This document shows positions 1-6,574 of a DNA stretch of 20,186 bases, in pieces. The DNA lies in NCBI GenBank assembly GCA_026984385.1, contig JALSSH010000084.1:1-20186 (forward strand). The letters run 5' to 3'. The position numbers were made by a program, and so were the translations under genes. This stretch comes from Ardenticatenia bacterium (GTDB lineage Bacteria > Chloroflexota > Anaerolineae > Aggregatilineales > Aggregatilineaceae). Under the pieces are notes generated by a model. It made no database searches. It was not told where the DNA came from and saw nothing but the letters and a program-made list of their open reading frames with translations. Position 1 is the first letter of the stretch, and every line of letters starts with the position of its first letter.

Positions 1-512
1 TGCAGCACCCCCGGGCCACCGTTGTAACACGCCGCCGCCCGGCCCACGTCCCAGTTGGCGAACTGGGTCAGGCACTCGTAGTAAATATTCAGCCCAAGCG
101 CGACGTTGGTATCCGGATTGAGCATATTATCGCCGTTCTCGAAGTGATAGGGCATCACTTGCAACAGGCCGACCGCGCCCGCGCCGGAAAGGATCTCCGC
201 GCTGCCGCACGATTCCACCTGCATCAAGATCGCAATGATGTTGGGGTTGATGTGATAGGCTTGCGCCCAGCGCAAAATCTCTTCCCGCCAGCGCTGCACC
301 TCCGGCGTGTAAAACGAGGCCAGCGGCGCTTCGAAGTTGGTGAGCGTTTGGGCCTCGGCGTCCGAATCTGTGCCGACCAACCCCAAGAAGCGCAAAATCA
401 GCGCCCCGCTGAGAAGGAGGGCGAGCACAACGATCAGAAGCACTATGCGGCGCCACTTTCGACGACGCGGCAGCGGAGCGGCGCTTTTGTGGCGGGTGCT
501 TTTCTTGCTCAC
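1..512 (-). CDS. Membrane-anchored lytic transglycosylase (SLT domain), 3' end cut by window edge
   Basis: Partial gene; 170 residues are visible and it runs off the left edge. The protein begins with a basic stretch (residues 1-22) and one hydrophobic segment (about 23-45), so it is probably anchored in the membrane with its enzyme outside. A lysozyme-like SLT fold follows from about residue 75. E100 in the QVES motif is the expected catalytic glutamate, followed by GAVGLLQVMP (112-121), NPDTNVALGLNIY (132-144) and ACYNGGPG (161-168), the usual signature of family 1 lytic transglycosylases, which cleave peptidoglycan to 1,6-anhydro products. I chose the GTG at 512 because GAGGGG lies 6 nt upstream and it starts 10 nt after the protease gene's stop. 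The family is clear from motifs; the physiological role (wall turnover) is inference. Confidence 0.88.
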   Translation of the reverse strand, partial: MSKKSTRHKSAAPLPRRRKWRRIVLLIVVLALLLSGALILRFLGLVGTDSDAEAQTLTNFEAPLASFYTPEVQRWREEILRWAQAYHINPNIIAILMQVESCGSAEILSGAGAVGLLQVMPYHFENGDNMLNPDTNVALGLNIYYECLTQFANWDVGRAAACYNGGPGVL

Positions 513-522
513 AGAGTACCCC

Positions 523-1680
523 TCACGGCGTCACAATACGGAGTGGCAACGGCACAAAGGTCAGCACCAACACCGCGATCACCACATACGCCCAACGCCG
601 ACGGTGCACATCCAGCGGCGTGACGCCGTCCAACGGCGGGGCGTAGAGCTTGCCCATCAACACGACCAGCGCAGCTAACAGCCACCACACCGAGTTGAAA
701 AACGCCAACGCTACCATCACGCTGACCAGCGGCCAATAGAGCTTGCGCACACGCTCGCCGAGCAATGCATAGGCAATGTGCCCGCCGTCCAATTGTCCCG
801 CAGGGATCAGGTTCAGCGCGGTGAGCAAAAGCCCGCTCCAGCCCGCCCAAGCCACTTGGTTAACGAAAACGTCCTTTTCGCCGTCCGGCAACCACTCGCC
901 GAAGATCGCGTACTTGGCGCTCGCATACAGGATCGAGTTGCCCTCCAGCATATACGCCTCGTTTTGCGGCAATGGTTGCACATCAGAGGTCGCCAGGCCA
1001 AACAGCAACAGCGGCACGGCCACCGCAAAACCCGCCAGCGGCCCCGCCGCGCTGATATCGAACAGGATGCGACGGTTGGGCACTGGCTCACGAAACATGA
1101 TGAACGCGCCCAGCGTGCCGAAAACGTTGAGCGGGAAGGGGATGAAATACGGCCAACTCGCGCGCACGCCGTGTCTCTTCGCCGCCAGATAGTGGCCCAT
1201 TTCGTGCGCGCCCAAGATCGCCATCAAGCTCAACGCAAAGGGCCAGCCTTTCAGCAAATTGAGGGACTCGGAGGTGTTTGCTTCGTGCGCCGCGCCAACG
1301 CTCAGCACGCTGAGTACGGTCAGGATCAACAGAACAACATGCAGCCAGGGCGAACGCGCTTTGCGGTGTGCACGCCGCAAAAACACCACGATCACGTGCG
1401 CGCCCGCGTCATTGACGGTCAACACCGGACGCAAGCCAAGCGGTGCACAAGTTGCGTCCAGCCGTGCGTAAGCTTCGGCGCTATCCAAACGCAACGTGCC
1501 CATATAGCGCGCAACAGCCGGGGACGGCGGGTTATAGTCCGCCGCTTGAATGTCCATCACCGCCGTAACTGCTGCCTCCACTTCCGTCAGGGGAGACGCT
1601 CCCGTGTGCACGGGTTGAACGGAGGGCGGCTCGTCTTGCGGCGTCTCGTGGGAGAGCCAACTTGAGGGTTCGTCTAACAT
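523..1680 (-). CDS. Site-2-type intramembrane zinc metalloprotease (peptidase family M50)
   Basis: A 385-residue polytopic membrane protein. The zinc site is visible as HEMGH (residues 159-163) in a membrane segment preceded by LMAILGA. The third ligand lies in NLIPAGQLDGG (290-300), the conserved LDGG motif of M50 proteases. Hydrophobic segments occur at about 113-130, 146-165, 210-230, 280-300, 318-340 and 363-382. The first 110 residues are soluble, with no recognised domain, and I see no PDZ domain, so it resembles the PDZ-less EGY-like group rather than RseP. Such enzymes cleave membrane-spanning regulators or leftover peptides; the substrate here is unknown. It starts 34 nt after the lipoprotein gene, with GAGAGG before the ATG, and is followed 10 nt later by the lytic transglycosylase, so these three are probably co-transcribed. 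Confidence 0.9.
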   Translation of the reverse strand: MLDEPSSWLSHETPQDEPPSVQPVHTGASPLTEVEAAVTAVMDIQAADYNPPSPAVARYMGTLRLDSAEAYARLDATCAPLGLRPVLTVNDAGAHVIVVFLRRAHRKARSPWLHVVLLILTVLSVLSVGAAHEANTSESLNLLKGWPFALSLMAILGAHEMGHYLAAKRHGVRASWPYFIPFPLNVFGTLGAFIMFREPVPNRRILFDISAAGPLAGFAVAVPLLLFGLATSDVQPLPQNEAYMLEGNSILYASAKYAIFGEWLPDGEKDVFVNQVAWAGWSGLLLTALNLIPAGQLDGGHIAYALLGERVRKLYWPLVSVMVALAFFNSVWWLLAALVVLMGKLYAPPLDGVTPLDVHRRRWAYVVIAVLVLTFVPLPLRIVTP

Positions 1681-1714
1681 GGCGCCTCTCTGTATATGTT
1701 GGTGTCATGCATGG

Positions 1715-2758
1715 TCAGGGCGTGTTGGGAAGCATTTTCCATGTCTGCGTTTGGGCGTCCAGCGCCAAAATGCCGCCGTCACGGGTGCGCAAGTACAGGG
1801 TTGCCACGCTCGGCTCGGGGGAGTCCACTTGGAACATGCCGTCGAAAGCCACCTCCGGTGAGGTTGCCCAGCCCAAGCGCTCTTGCACGCGCGCGTTGCT
1901 ACGCCAAACCAAGCCAAAGCCCCGTATCGGTTGCAGCAAGCCGGGCGGTGGCACGATCGCGTCGTCGCGCTCCGGATCGCCTTCCTCGAAGTTGTCCGGA
2001 TAGCGCGCCCATTCCGGCGAACGTCCGTCCTCGAAGATCACATAGATGCGGTCTTGCGCCTGGACCCAAACCATGCGCCCGCGTTCGAAGGTTTGTTCGG
2101 CTTCCAGCGACGCTTGCGGCGATTCGGCGGGGCATGTTTCCGGCGCAGGGTCAAAAAACCACGCTTCGGGGCATTGCAGCGGGATCAGCAACATCTGCTC
2201 GACCTGGGCCTCGCCGACGTGCGCTTCTAACACGAAGCGCGCGACTTCGCGGTCTTGGGGACGGGTGCGCACCGTGAGCTTGCCGCTCGCGCGCACGTCC
2301 CAGCCCGGGGCGATCCGCTCGCCGTCCGCGTCCAGGCGGTAGATGCGCGCCGTGTTCGCGCCGCGCACGCTCCAAAAGAGCGTCACCGTGTCACCCGGGC
2401 GCGCGGACTCTGCATCGGTGGTGAAATATTCCACCGAAAGCCCCGCCCGTGTCGGAACGCGCGTCGCGGTCAGCGTGGCGGGCGCAGGAGAAAGCGTCGG
2501 GGCAAGTGGACTGGTGGGAGAAGGGCCGGGCGTGGCGCTCAGCGGCAACGCGGTGGGGATCGACGTGGCGGTCACCCAACTGAAGCCCGCCGCGTGCGTT
2601 TGGGTGAGCGTGGGGCGCGCGGTGGAGGTGGCACTGGGCGCGAGCGTGACAATCGACGGCTGGGCGTTGCCCCCGCAAGCGTTCAGCAACAGCAACCCCA
2701 CGACGAACCATCCACCGCCCGCGCACAAGAGCTTCCACGCATTCGCCCATGCCTTCAT
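1715..2758 (-). CDS. Predicted lipoprotein of unknown function with Ser/Thr/Pro-rich linker
   Basis: A 347-residue protein with a type II signal peptide: a hydrophobic core at residues 17-25 and a lipobox LLNAC with the acylatable Cys at 28. A Thr/Ser/Pro-rich low-complexity linker follows (about 33-105), typical of a surface-exposed spacer. Next is a small beta domain (about 106-200, with PGDTVTLFW) and a C-terminal region with CPEAWFF and ETCPAES, then FERGRMVWV, IYVIFEDGR, PPPGLLQPIRGFGLVWR and RLGWA. I recognise this C-terminal motif set as recurring in Chloroflexota extracellular proteins but know no function for it. GGAG lies upstream of the ATG. The protease and lytic transglycosylase genes follow, suggesting a cell-envelope role (inference). 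A large structured palindrome ends 33 nt before the start codon. Confidence 0.8.
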   Translation of the reverse strand: MKAWANAWKLLCAGGGWFVVGLLLLNACGGNAQPSIVTLAPSATSTARPTLTQTHAAGFSWVTATSIPTALPLSATPGPSPTSPLAPTLSPAPATLTATRVPTRAGLSVEYFTTDAESARPGDTVTLFWSVRGANTARIYRLDADGERIAPGWDVRASGKLTVRTRPQDREVARFVLEAHVGEAQVEQMLLIPLQCPEAWFFDPAPETCPAESPQASLEAEQTFERGRMVWVQAQDRIYVIFEDGRSPEWARYPDNFEEGDPERDDAIVPPPGLLQPIRGFGLVWRSNARVQERLGWATSPEVAFDGMFQVDSPEPSVATLYLRTRDGGILALDAQTQTWKMLPNTP

Positions 2759-2939
2759 TGCCCCACTCCGTTGTCGGTACGCCCGCCGCGCGTGCGCCGC
2801 CCGCGTGCGCTTTCAGCGCACCGAAGCGACTCCGTCGCTTCGAGGACTGGCGCAGCCAGTCCTGCGGGCGGCGCACCTCCGCGCACGCGCTCAACACGCG
2901 CACAGCTTGCCCGCCGCGCCAAGCCCCGCCGCGCCACGC
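2759..2939. other. Intergenic region holding a multi-arm palindrome
   Basis: This 181-nt gap between the histidine kinase stop and the lipoprotein start is very GC-rich. It carries the four-stem palindrome at 2792-2876 and three copies of CCGCCGCGC (2783-2791, 2911-2919, 2926-2934). I see no convincing -10/-35 pair, no T-tract terminator and no plausible small gene. Confidence 0.7.
2792..2876. repeat. Perfect cloverleaf palindrome: 13-bp stem enclosing three triloop hairpins
   Basis: The outer arms GTGCGCCGCCCGC (2792-2804) and GCGGGCGGCGCAC (2864-2876) are exact reverse complements. Between them lie three perfect hairpins with no spacer: 2805-2821 (7-bp stem GTGCGCT, loop TTC), 2822-2842 (9-bp stem CGAAGCGAC, loop TCC) and 2843-2863 (9-bp stem AGGACTGGC, loop GCA). 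Thus 76 of 85 nucleotides pair and only the nine loop bases are free. The structure can form on either strand as RNA or single-stranded DNA, or as a cruciform. Read as minus-strand RNA, it would be the leader of the lipoprotein gene. It does not fit a tRNA: there are no single-stranded junction bases, no 7-nt anticodon loop and no TPsiC loop. Its identity is unknown; the pairing itself is directly seen. Confidence 0.92.
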
Positions 2940-4562
2940 TCACCACGCCGCCATGCCCACGCTCGGCAACTCCTTGGTTGCCGGCGCGTTGATCGGCAGC
3001 GCAAAGGTAAACACCGAGCCATTTTCCGGTTCGCTGCGCACCCAAATCCGCCCGCCGTGCGCCTCCACCGCCAATTTGCAGAACGTCAAGCCAAGCCCCA
3101 CCCCGTGCGGCATATTCGGGTGCTCCACGCGCGCGAATTTGTCAAAGATGTGCGCCAATGCCTCTTGGGGAATGCCCGGGCCGGTGTCTTTGATGCGCAC
3201 AAAAACTTCCGTACCGCTGGAGGCCGTGCTGACCGTCACCACGCCGTAGTCCGGTGTGTACTTGATCGCGTTGTCCAGCAAATTGATAATCACCCGCTCC
3301 ACCATATTCGCGTCCAAGTAGAGCAGCGGCAAATCATCGGCCAACGCCAAACGCAATTGGATATTCTTTTCGTCCGCTGCCGGTTGCACCTGTTGAAGCG
3401 CACTATCCACTAACTCCTCGATAGCGGTGGTGGTGCGAGAAAGCAAACGGCTACCTTCTTCCAAACGTTGCACATCCAGCAGCGCGTCCACCATGCGGCG
3501 CACTTGCTGCTCGCTTCGCACGGCCACGTCCAGAAAGTCCGCCACACGAGGATTCGGATGTTCAGCCAACAGATTTTGCAGCGCAAGAACACTGGTGTGG
3601 ATATTCCCCAACGGCCCGCGCATGTCGTGGTAGACCATCGCGCTCAGGTCTTGGCGCAATTGCTCTAAGGCCAACTCCGAGCTGAGATCGTGCTCGATCC
3701 ACTGGATATAGTCCCCGCTTTGCTCGTTGCGCACCCTGCGCGCATAAACGCGGACGGGGAGCTTTTCGCCCGCTTTGGTCCACACCAACGAGCGGAAACG
3801 CACCTCTTGCCCGCGTATCAAATGATCATAGCGATGACCGCCCAAAGGCTCGGTCGTGCCCTTGCGGTGCACCGTTGAGATGCTTTGCCCAACAAGCTCG
3901 GCTCGTGTATAGCCCAAAAAGTCACACGCGCTGCGATTGATCGCCTGGATCGTGCCGCTGAGGTCGGTCAAAATGATCGGCACGATCACGTCATCAAAGA
4001 GGTTGCTATAGCGGATATTGGCGCGCCGTGCTTCTTCTAACGACATTGTGCTTGCCAACGCTGCTGCGCCCATTTCGCTGATCGTGTTGATCAGGTGCAC
4101 CGCATCCGCTGAAAAATAACTGCGCGCGGGGTGTGCCAGCGTCATCACCCCGACCACATCGCCGGCGTGGATCAGCGGGACACAGAGCGCCGAGCCTTCT
4201 TGCGGCGAAAGCGGCTCGTCGGGCAACGGCATCCAAAGCGGGTTGGTCGCGATGTCGTTGACAATCACTGTGCGATAGTTGTGCAACACAAAACCCGCCA
4301 GCCCCTCGGCCAGCACGTGCTCCATAATCGGCTGAGCGTCCACATCCGGCCCGGCGCCCAGCGCATACGTTGCCAACAATCGCTTTTCGCGCAGCGCCAC
4401 AATGCTTGCGTGCGGGGTGCTCAACACTTCTGCCGTTGCGTTCAGCACCCGTTGCAACACCTCTTTAGGCGTGAGATCGGCGTTCAACTCGCGCGCCAGG
4501 CGAACGACCACTGCTAAACGGAGTGCCTCGCTGAAACGGGCTTGAAAGGGCTTTGTTGTCAT
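2940..4562 (-). CDS. Soluble sensor histidine kinase with GAF and PAS domains
   Basis: A 540-residue two-component sensor. Order: GAF-like domain (about 20-175), PAS domain (about 183-300, with NRSACDFLGYTRAELVG), HisKA dimerisation domain with phosphoacceptor H312 in MVYHDMRGPL, and a HATPase_c domain with N-box NLLDNAIKYT (427-436), G1 DTGPGIP (459-465), F-box-like FDKFARVEH (473-481) and G2 GVGLGL (487-492). All boxes needed for autophosphorylation are present. I see no transmembrane segment, so it probably senses a cytoplasmic signal through GAF/PAS; the ligand is unknown. No response regulator is in the window, so its partner must be encoded elsewhere. The ATG at 4562 is preceded by a G-rich ribosome-binding sequence (GGGGGAG). 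A possible extended -10 lies upstream, so it may have its own promoter. Confidence 0.92.
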   Translation of the reverse strand: MTTKPFQARFSEALRLAVVVRLARELNADLTPKEVLQRVLNATAEVLSTPHASIVALREKRLLATYALGAGPDVDAQPIMEHVLAEGLAGFVLHNYRTVIVNDIATNPLWMPLPDEPLSPQEGSALCVPLIHAGDVVGVMTLAHPARSYFSADAVHLINTISEMGAAALASTMSLEEARRANIRYSNLFDDVIVPIILTDLSGTIQAINRSACDFLGYTRAELVGQSISTVHRKGTTEPLGGHRYDHLIRGQEVRFRSLVWTKAGEKLPVRVYARRVRNEQSGDYIQWIEHDLSSELALEQLRQDLSAMVYHDMRGPLGNIHTSVLALQNLLAEHPNPRVADFLDVAVRSEQQVRRMVDALLDVQRLEEGSRLLSRTTTAIEELVDSALQQVQPAADEKNIQLRLALADDLPLLYLDANMVERVIINLLDNAIKYTPDYGVVTVSTASSGTEVFVRIKDTGPGIPQEALAHIFDKFARVEHPNMPHGVGLGLTFCKLAVEAHGGRIWVRSEPENGSVFTFALPINAPATKELPSVGMAAW

Positions 4563-4589
4563 CGCATTCTCTCCCCCTCTTCTGCGTCT

Positions 4590-4598
4590 ATTCTAGCA
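4590..4598 (-). promoter_or_regulatory. Possible extended -10 element before the histidine kinase
   Basis: On the minus strand TGCTAGAAT fits an extended -10 (TGn followed by TAGAAT), 28 nt before the kinase ATG. No good -35 is visible at normal spacing, and the upstream side is an inverted repeat (4596-4626), so this is only a weak prediction. Confidence 0.25.
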
Positions 4599-4626
4599 CA
4601 GCCCGTCCGTGCACGTGGGGCTGTGC
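4596..4626. repeat. 9-bp inverted repeat between dNK and histidine kinase genes
   Basis: GCACAGCCC (4596-4604) and GGGCTGTGC (4618-4626) are perfect complements separated by 13 nt. The repeat begins directly after the deoxynucleoside kinase stop codon (4627-4629) and abuts the possible -10. No T-tract follows on the minus strand, so it is not a standard intrinsic terminator. It could be a factor-dependent terminator, an mRNA 3' stabiliser or an operator. Confidence 0.5.
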
Positions 4627-5307
4627 TCAGCAATCGTGCACGCCTTCCTTGCGATCCAAAACACGTTTGGGCGCAGGGGCCAAACTTTGGCGCACGCCCT
4701 CAATCACCAGTCGGCGCGCCTCTTCGTCGTGTTGAAAGTCCATCTCATCAGCGGGCACAATAAGCACCGGACAACTGTCCCAACGTTCGATCCACTCGTC
4801 ATAGAGCACATTGAGCGCTTGCAAATAGCCTGCCGAAATATCGCGCTCAAAATCCCGTCCGCGTAGTGCAATCCGTGCCAAAAGCGTTTCGACGCTCCCC
4901 TTGAGATAGACCAGCAAGTCCGGCGGCGGCAAAAAGGCGCGCACCCCCTGGTAAAGGTCGCGGTAAACGCCGTAGTCGCGCGCGCTCATGTGCCCCTGTT
5001 GGAAAAGGTTGCGCGCGAAAATCTCGGCGTCTTCATAAACGCTGCGGTCTTGCACCACCGACCCGGGATGATCCACCAGTTGGCGGTGATGTTGCAGACG
5101 GCGCGAAAGGAAAAACACCTGCGAATGGAAGCTCCAGCGCTGCATATCGGTATAAAAGTCCGCCAGGTACGGGTTTTCGTCCACGGCCTCATAAAACGGC
5201 TTCCAGGCGAAGGCCTCGGCCAGAATACCGGTCAGGGTAGATTTGCCCACGCCGATATTGCCCGCAATGGCGACAAAATGTTTGTGTGGGCCGTTGGGCC
5301 GAATCAT
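4627..5307 (-). CDS. Deoxynucleoside kinase (dAK/dGK type)
   Basis: A 226-residue P-loop kinase of the deoxynucleoside kinase family, which phosphorylates salvaged deoxynucleosides to 5'-monophosphates. The Walker A motif GNIGVGKST spans residues 16-24. DENPYLADFY (43-52) supplies the acidic catalytic/substrate-binding region, DRS (87-89) matches the family's DRS/ERS motif, and the Arg-rich lid is RGRDFER (149-155). The length matches stand-alone bacterial dAK/dGK enzymes. The ATG at 5307 overlaps the upstream gene's stop as ATGA, implying translational coupling; the frame stays open farther upstream only inside that gene. Base specificity cannot be assigned from sequence. It is a paralogue of the N-terminal half of its neighbour, so the two may pair as a heterodimer like the lactobacillus dAK/dGK (inference). 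Confidence 0.93.
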   Translation of the reverse strand: MIRPNGPHKHFVAIAGNIGVGKSTLTGILAEAFAWKPFYEAVDENPYLADFYTDMQRWSFHSQVFFLSRRLQHHRQLVDHPGSVVQDRSVYEDAEIFARNLFQQGHMSARDYGVYRDLYQGVRAFLPPPDLLVYLKGSVETLLARIALRGRDFERDISAGYLQALNVLYDEWIERWDSCPVLIVPADEMDFQHDEEARRLVIEGVRQSLAPAPKRVLDRKEGVHDC

Positions 5308-6341
5308 GGCGTTGTCTCCCCTTGTTCTTGAGTCGTCGGCCACTGCCGAGTGGTGTTGTGCCGCATCTTGCCCAGATAGGCCGCCTCCAAGTCCACGCCG
5401 AGATAGTTCGCCAGCTTCAAAAGATAGGCCAGCACATCCGCCAGCTCTTCGCGTATGGCGGGCAAGGCTTCCTCGGCGCGTCCTTGCGCTTCGGCACGCC
5501 AACGCCCCGCCAAAGCCCGCGCCAGCTCCCCGACTTCTTCTTGCAAGAGCAGCATATTGAAGTAGGGATCGGTGGAAAAGCCGCGCTCTTGGTCAAAGCG
5601 ACGATGGAACGCCTGAAAATCTCCCAGCCGCCGTGCCGAATCGTCCGCCAGCACATTCCGAGCGTTATACGGTGAGCGCACACCCTTCATCGGCCCGCCC
5701 ATCCCTGGCAGCGGTTGCGTGCGCGGCCCCACGCCCAGCGCCCCGCGTATACGGTCGAAAACGTCCTCGCGGTCACCTGCGTTTTGTACAAAGTCAATCG
5801 CGTTGGTGTCAATCACCAACACCGGGGCCGCGTCATAAGCGGCGAAAAACTTGTCATACGCCTGGCGCAAGCTCTCGATGTAGGCTGGGTCCATATTGCG
5901 CTCGTAGGGGCGGTCTCGGGCGGTGATGCGGTGCATCAGTGTTTCGGTGCTCGCCTTTAGGTAAACGACCAAGTCCGGCACGCGCACGTTTTCCGCTAAC
6001 GCCTCTTGCACGCGGTAGTACGTGCTCAGCTCATCACCGGCCAAATTGACTTCGGCGAAAAGGCGGTCTTTGTCAAACATATAGTCGCTGATGATCGGCG
6101 GTGGCAAGGTCGCCAATTGGCGCTGTTGATGATAGCGGCTGAGCAGGAAAAAGATTTGCGTCTGAAAAGCGTAGCGCGTGCGGTCGGTGTAAAAGTCCGA
6201 AAGAAACGGGTTTTCCTCAAAGACTTCTAACACCAAGCGCGCGCCCGTTTCTTGCTGAAACATGCGCGCAAGCGTGGTCTTCCCCACTCCGATCACGCCC
6301 TCAATGGCAATATACGCTTGAATGCTGCTCTTTTCGTCCAT
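5304..6341 (-). CDS. Deoxynucleoside kinase fused to MazG-like nucleotide pyrophosphohydrolase
   Basis: A 345-residue two-domain protein. The N-terminal kinase (about 10-205) has Walker A GVIGVGKTT (15-23), EENPFLSDFY (42-51), a DKDR variant of the DRS motif (90-93) and a lid ARDRPYER (141-148). A linker of about 35 residues leads to an all-alpha MazG/dUTPase-superfamily domain (about 237-330) with the metal-binding pair QEEVGE (267-272) and EELADVL (298-304), an ExxE and ExxD arrangement 26 residues apart. The first half would make dNMPs; the second would hydrolyse (d)NTPs to monophosphates. The ATG at 6341 has only a weak G-rich sequence upstream. The stop overlaps the second kinase's start by 4 nt. 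The fusion is intact, with no frameshift; actual substrates are unknown. Confidence 0.92.
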   Translation of the reverse strand: MDEKSSIQAYIAIEGVIGVGKTTLARMFQQETGARLVLEVFEENPFLSDFYTDRTRYAFQTQIFFLLSRYHQQRQLATLPPPIISDYMFDKDRLFAEVNLAGDELSTYYRVQEALAENVRVPDLVVYLKASTETLMHRITARDRPYERNMDPAYIESLRQAYDKFFAAYDAAPVLVIDTNAIDFVQNAGDREDVFDRIRGALGVGPRTQPLPGMGGPMKGVRSPYNARNVLADDSARRLGDFQAFHRRFDQERGFSTDPYFNMLLLQEEVGELARALAGRWRAEAQGRAEEALPAIREELADVLAYLLKLANYLGVDLEAAYLGKMRHNTTRQWPTTQEQGETTP

Positions 6342-6574
6342 ATCGCGCGCGCCCCGCGCCCTGCCGAACGCTTCGGCGCACTGCCTCCTTTCGTCAACAC
6401 GGCGGCCCGAAGGCCTGCCCTCGCACGCCCCAATATTAGCGGAAATTGCGGCATCTCACATCCGCCCATGCTCCCCGCTTTTACACAAACTTTACAAAGC
6501 GGTCACGCTCCAATAACGTGCGTCGGTGTAGACTGGCATCAAGCGGTATAGCACCACAGGAAGGGAAAAACGTC
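6342..6574. other. Divergent intergenic region between dNK-MazG and deacetylase genes
   Basis: This 233-nt region separates two divergently transcribed genes and must hold both promoters. It is AT-richer around 6479-6530, with two copies of TTTACA (6480-6485 and 6491-6496) facing the plus-strand gene, but no matching -10 at 17 nt. A perfect 6-bp hairpin with loop CGC lies at 6363-6377 (GCCGAA/TTCGGC), in the presumed leader of the minus-strand operon. Confidence 0.5.
6433..6438 (-). promoter_or_regulatory. Possible -10 box (TAATAT) for the dNK-MazG operon
   Basis: TAATAT on the minus strand differs from the consensus at one position and sits about 92 nt before the start codon. No convincing -35 is present at 16-18 nt, so confidence is low. 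Confidence 0.25.

Noticed and set aside
778..1665. Long plus-strand open frame of 295 codons opposite the protease gene
   Set aside because: It is antisense to a clearly conserved M50 protease, its composition is Arg/Gln/His-rich as expected of a shadow frame in GC-rich DNA, and it has no recognisable motif.
2792..2876. A tRNA gene, because the fold is a cloverleaf of similar size
   Set aside because: The arms are uninterrupted with 3-nt loops, there is no 7-nt anticodon loop, no GTTC-type T loop, no D-loop bases and no unpaired junction bases.
5308..5502. N-terminal extension of the second deoxynucleoside kinase
   Set aside because: The extra 65 residues lie wholly within the dNK-MazG coding sequence in another frame and are Arg/Gly-rich; the ATG at 5307 fits the ATGA overlap and the family start.
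6480..6534. Promoter for the deacetylase gene using TTTACA and TAGACT
   Set aside because: TTTACA at 6480-6485 or 6491-6496 has no acceptable -10 at 16-18 nt, and TAGACT at 6529-6534 has no -35; not enough to annotate.
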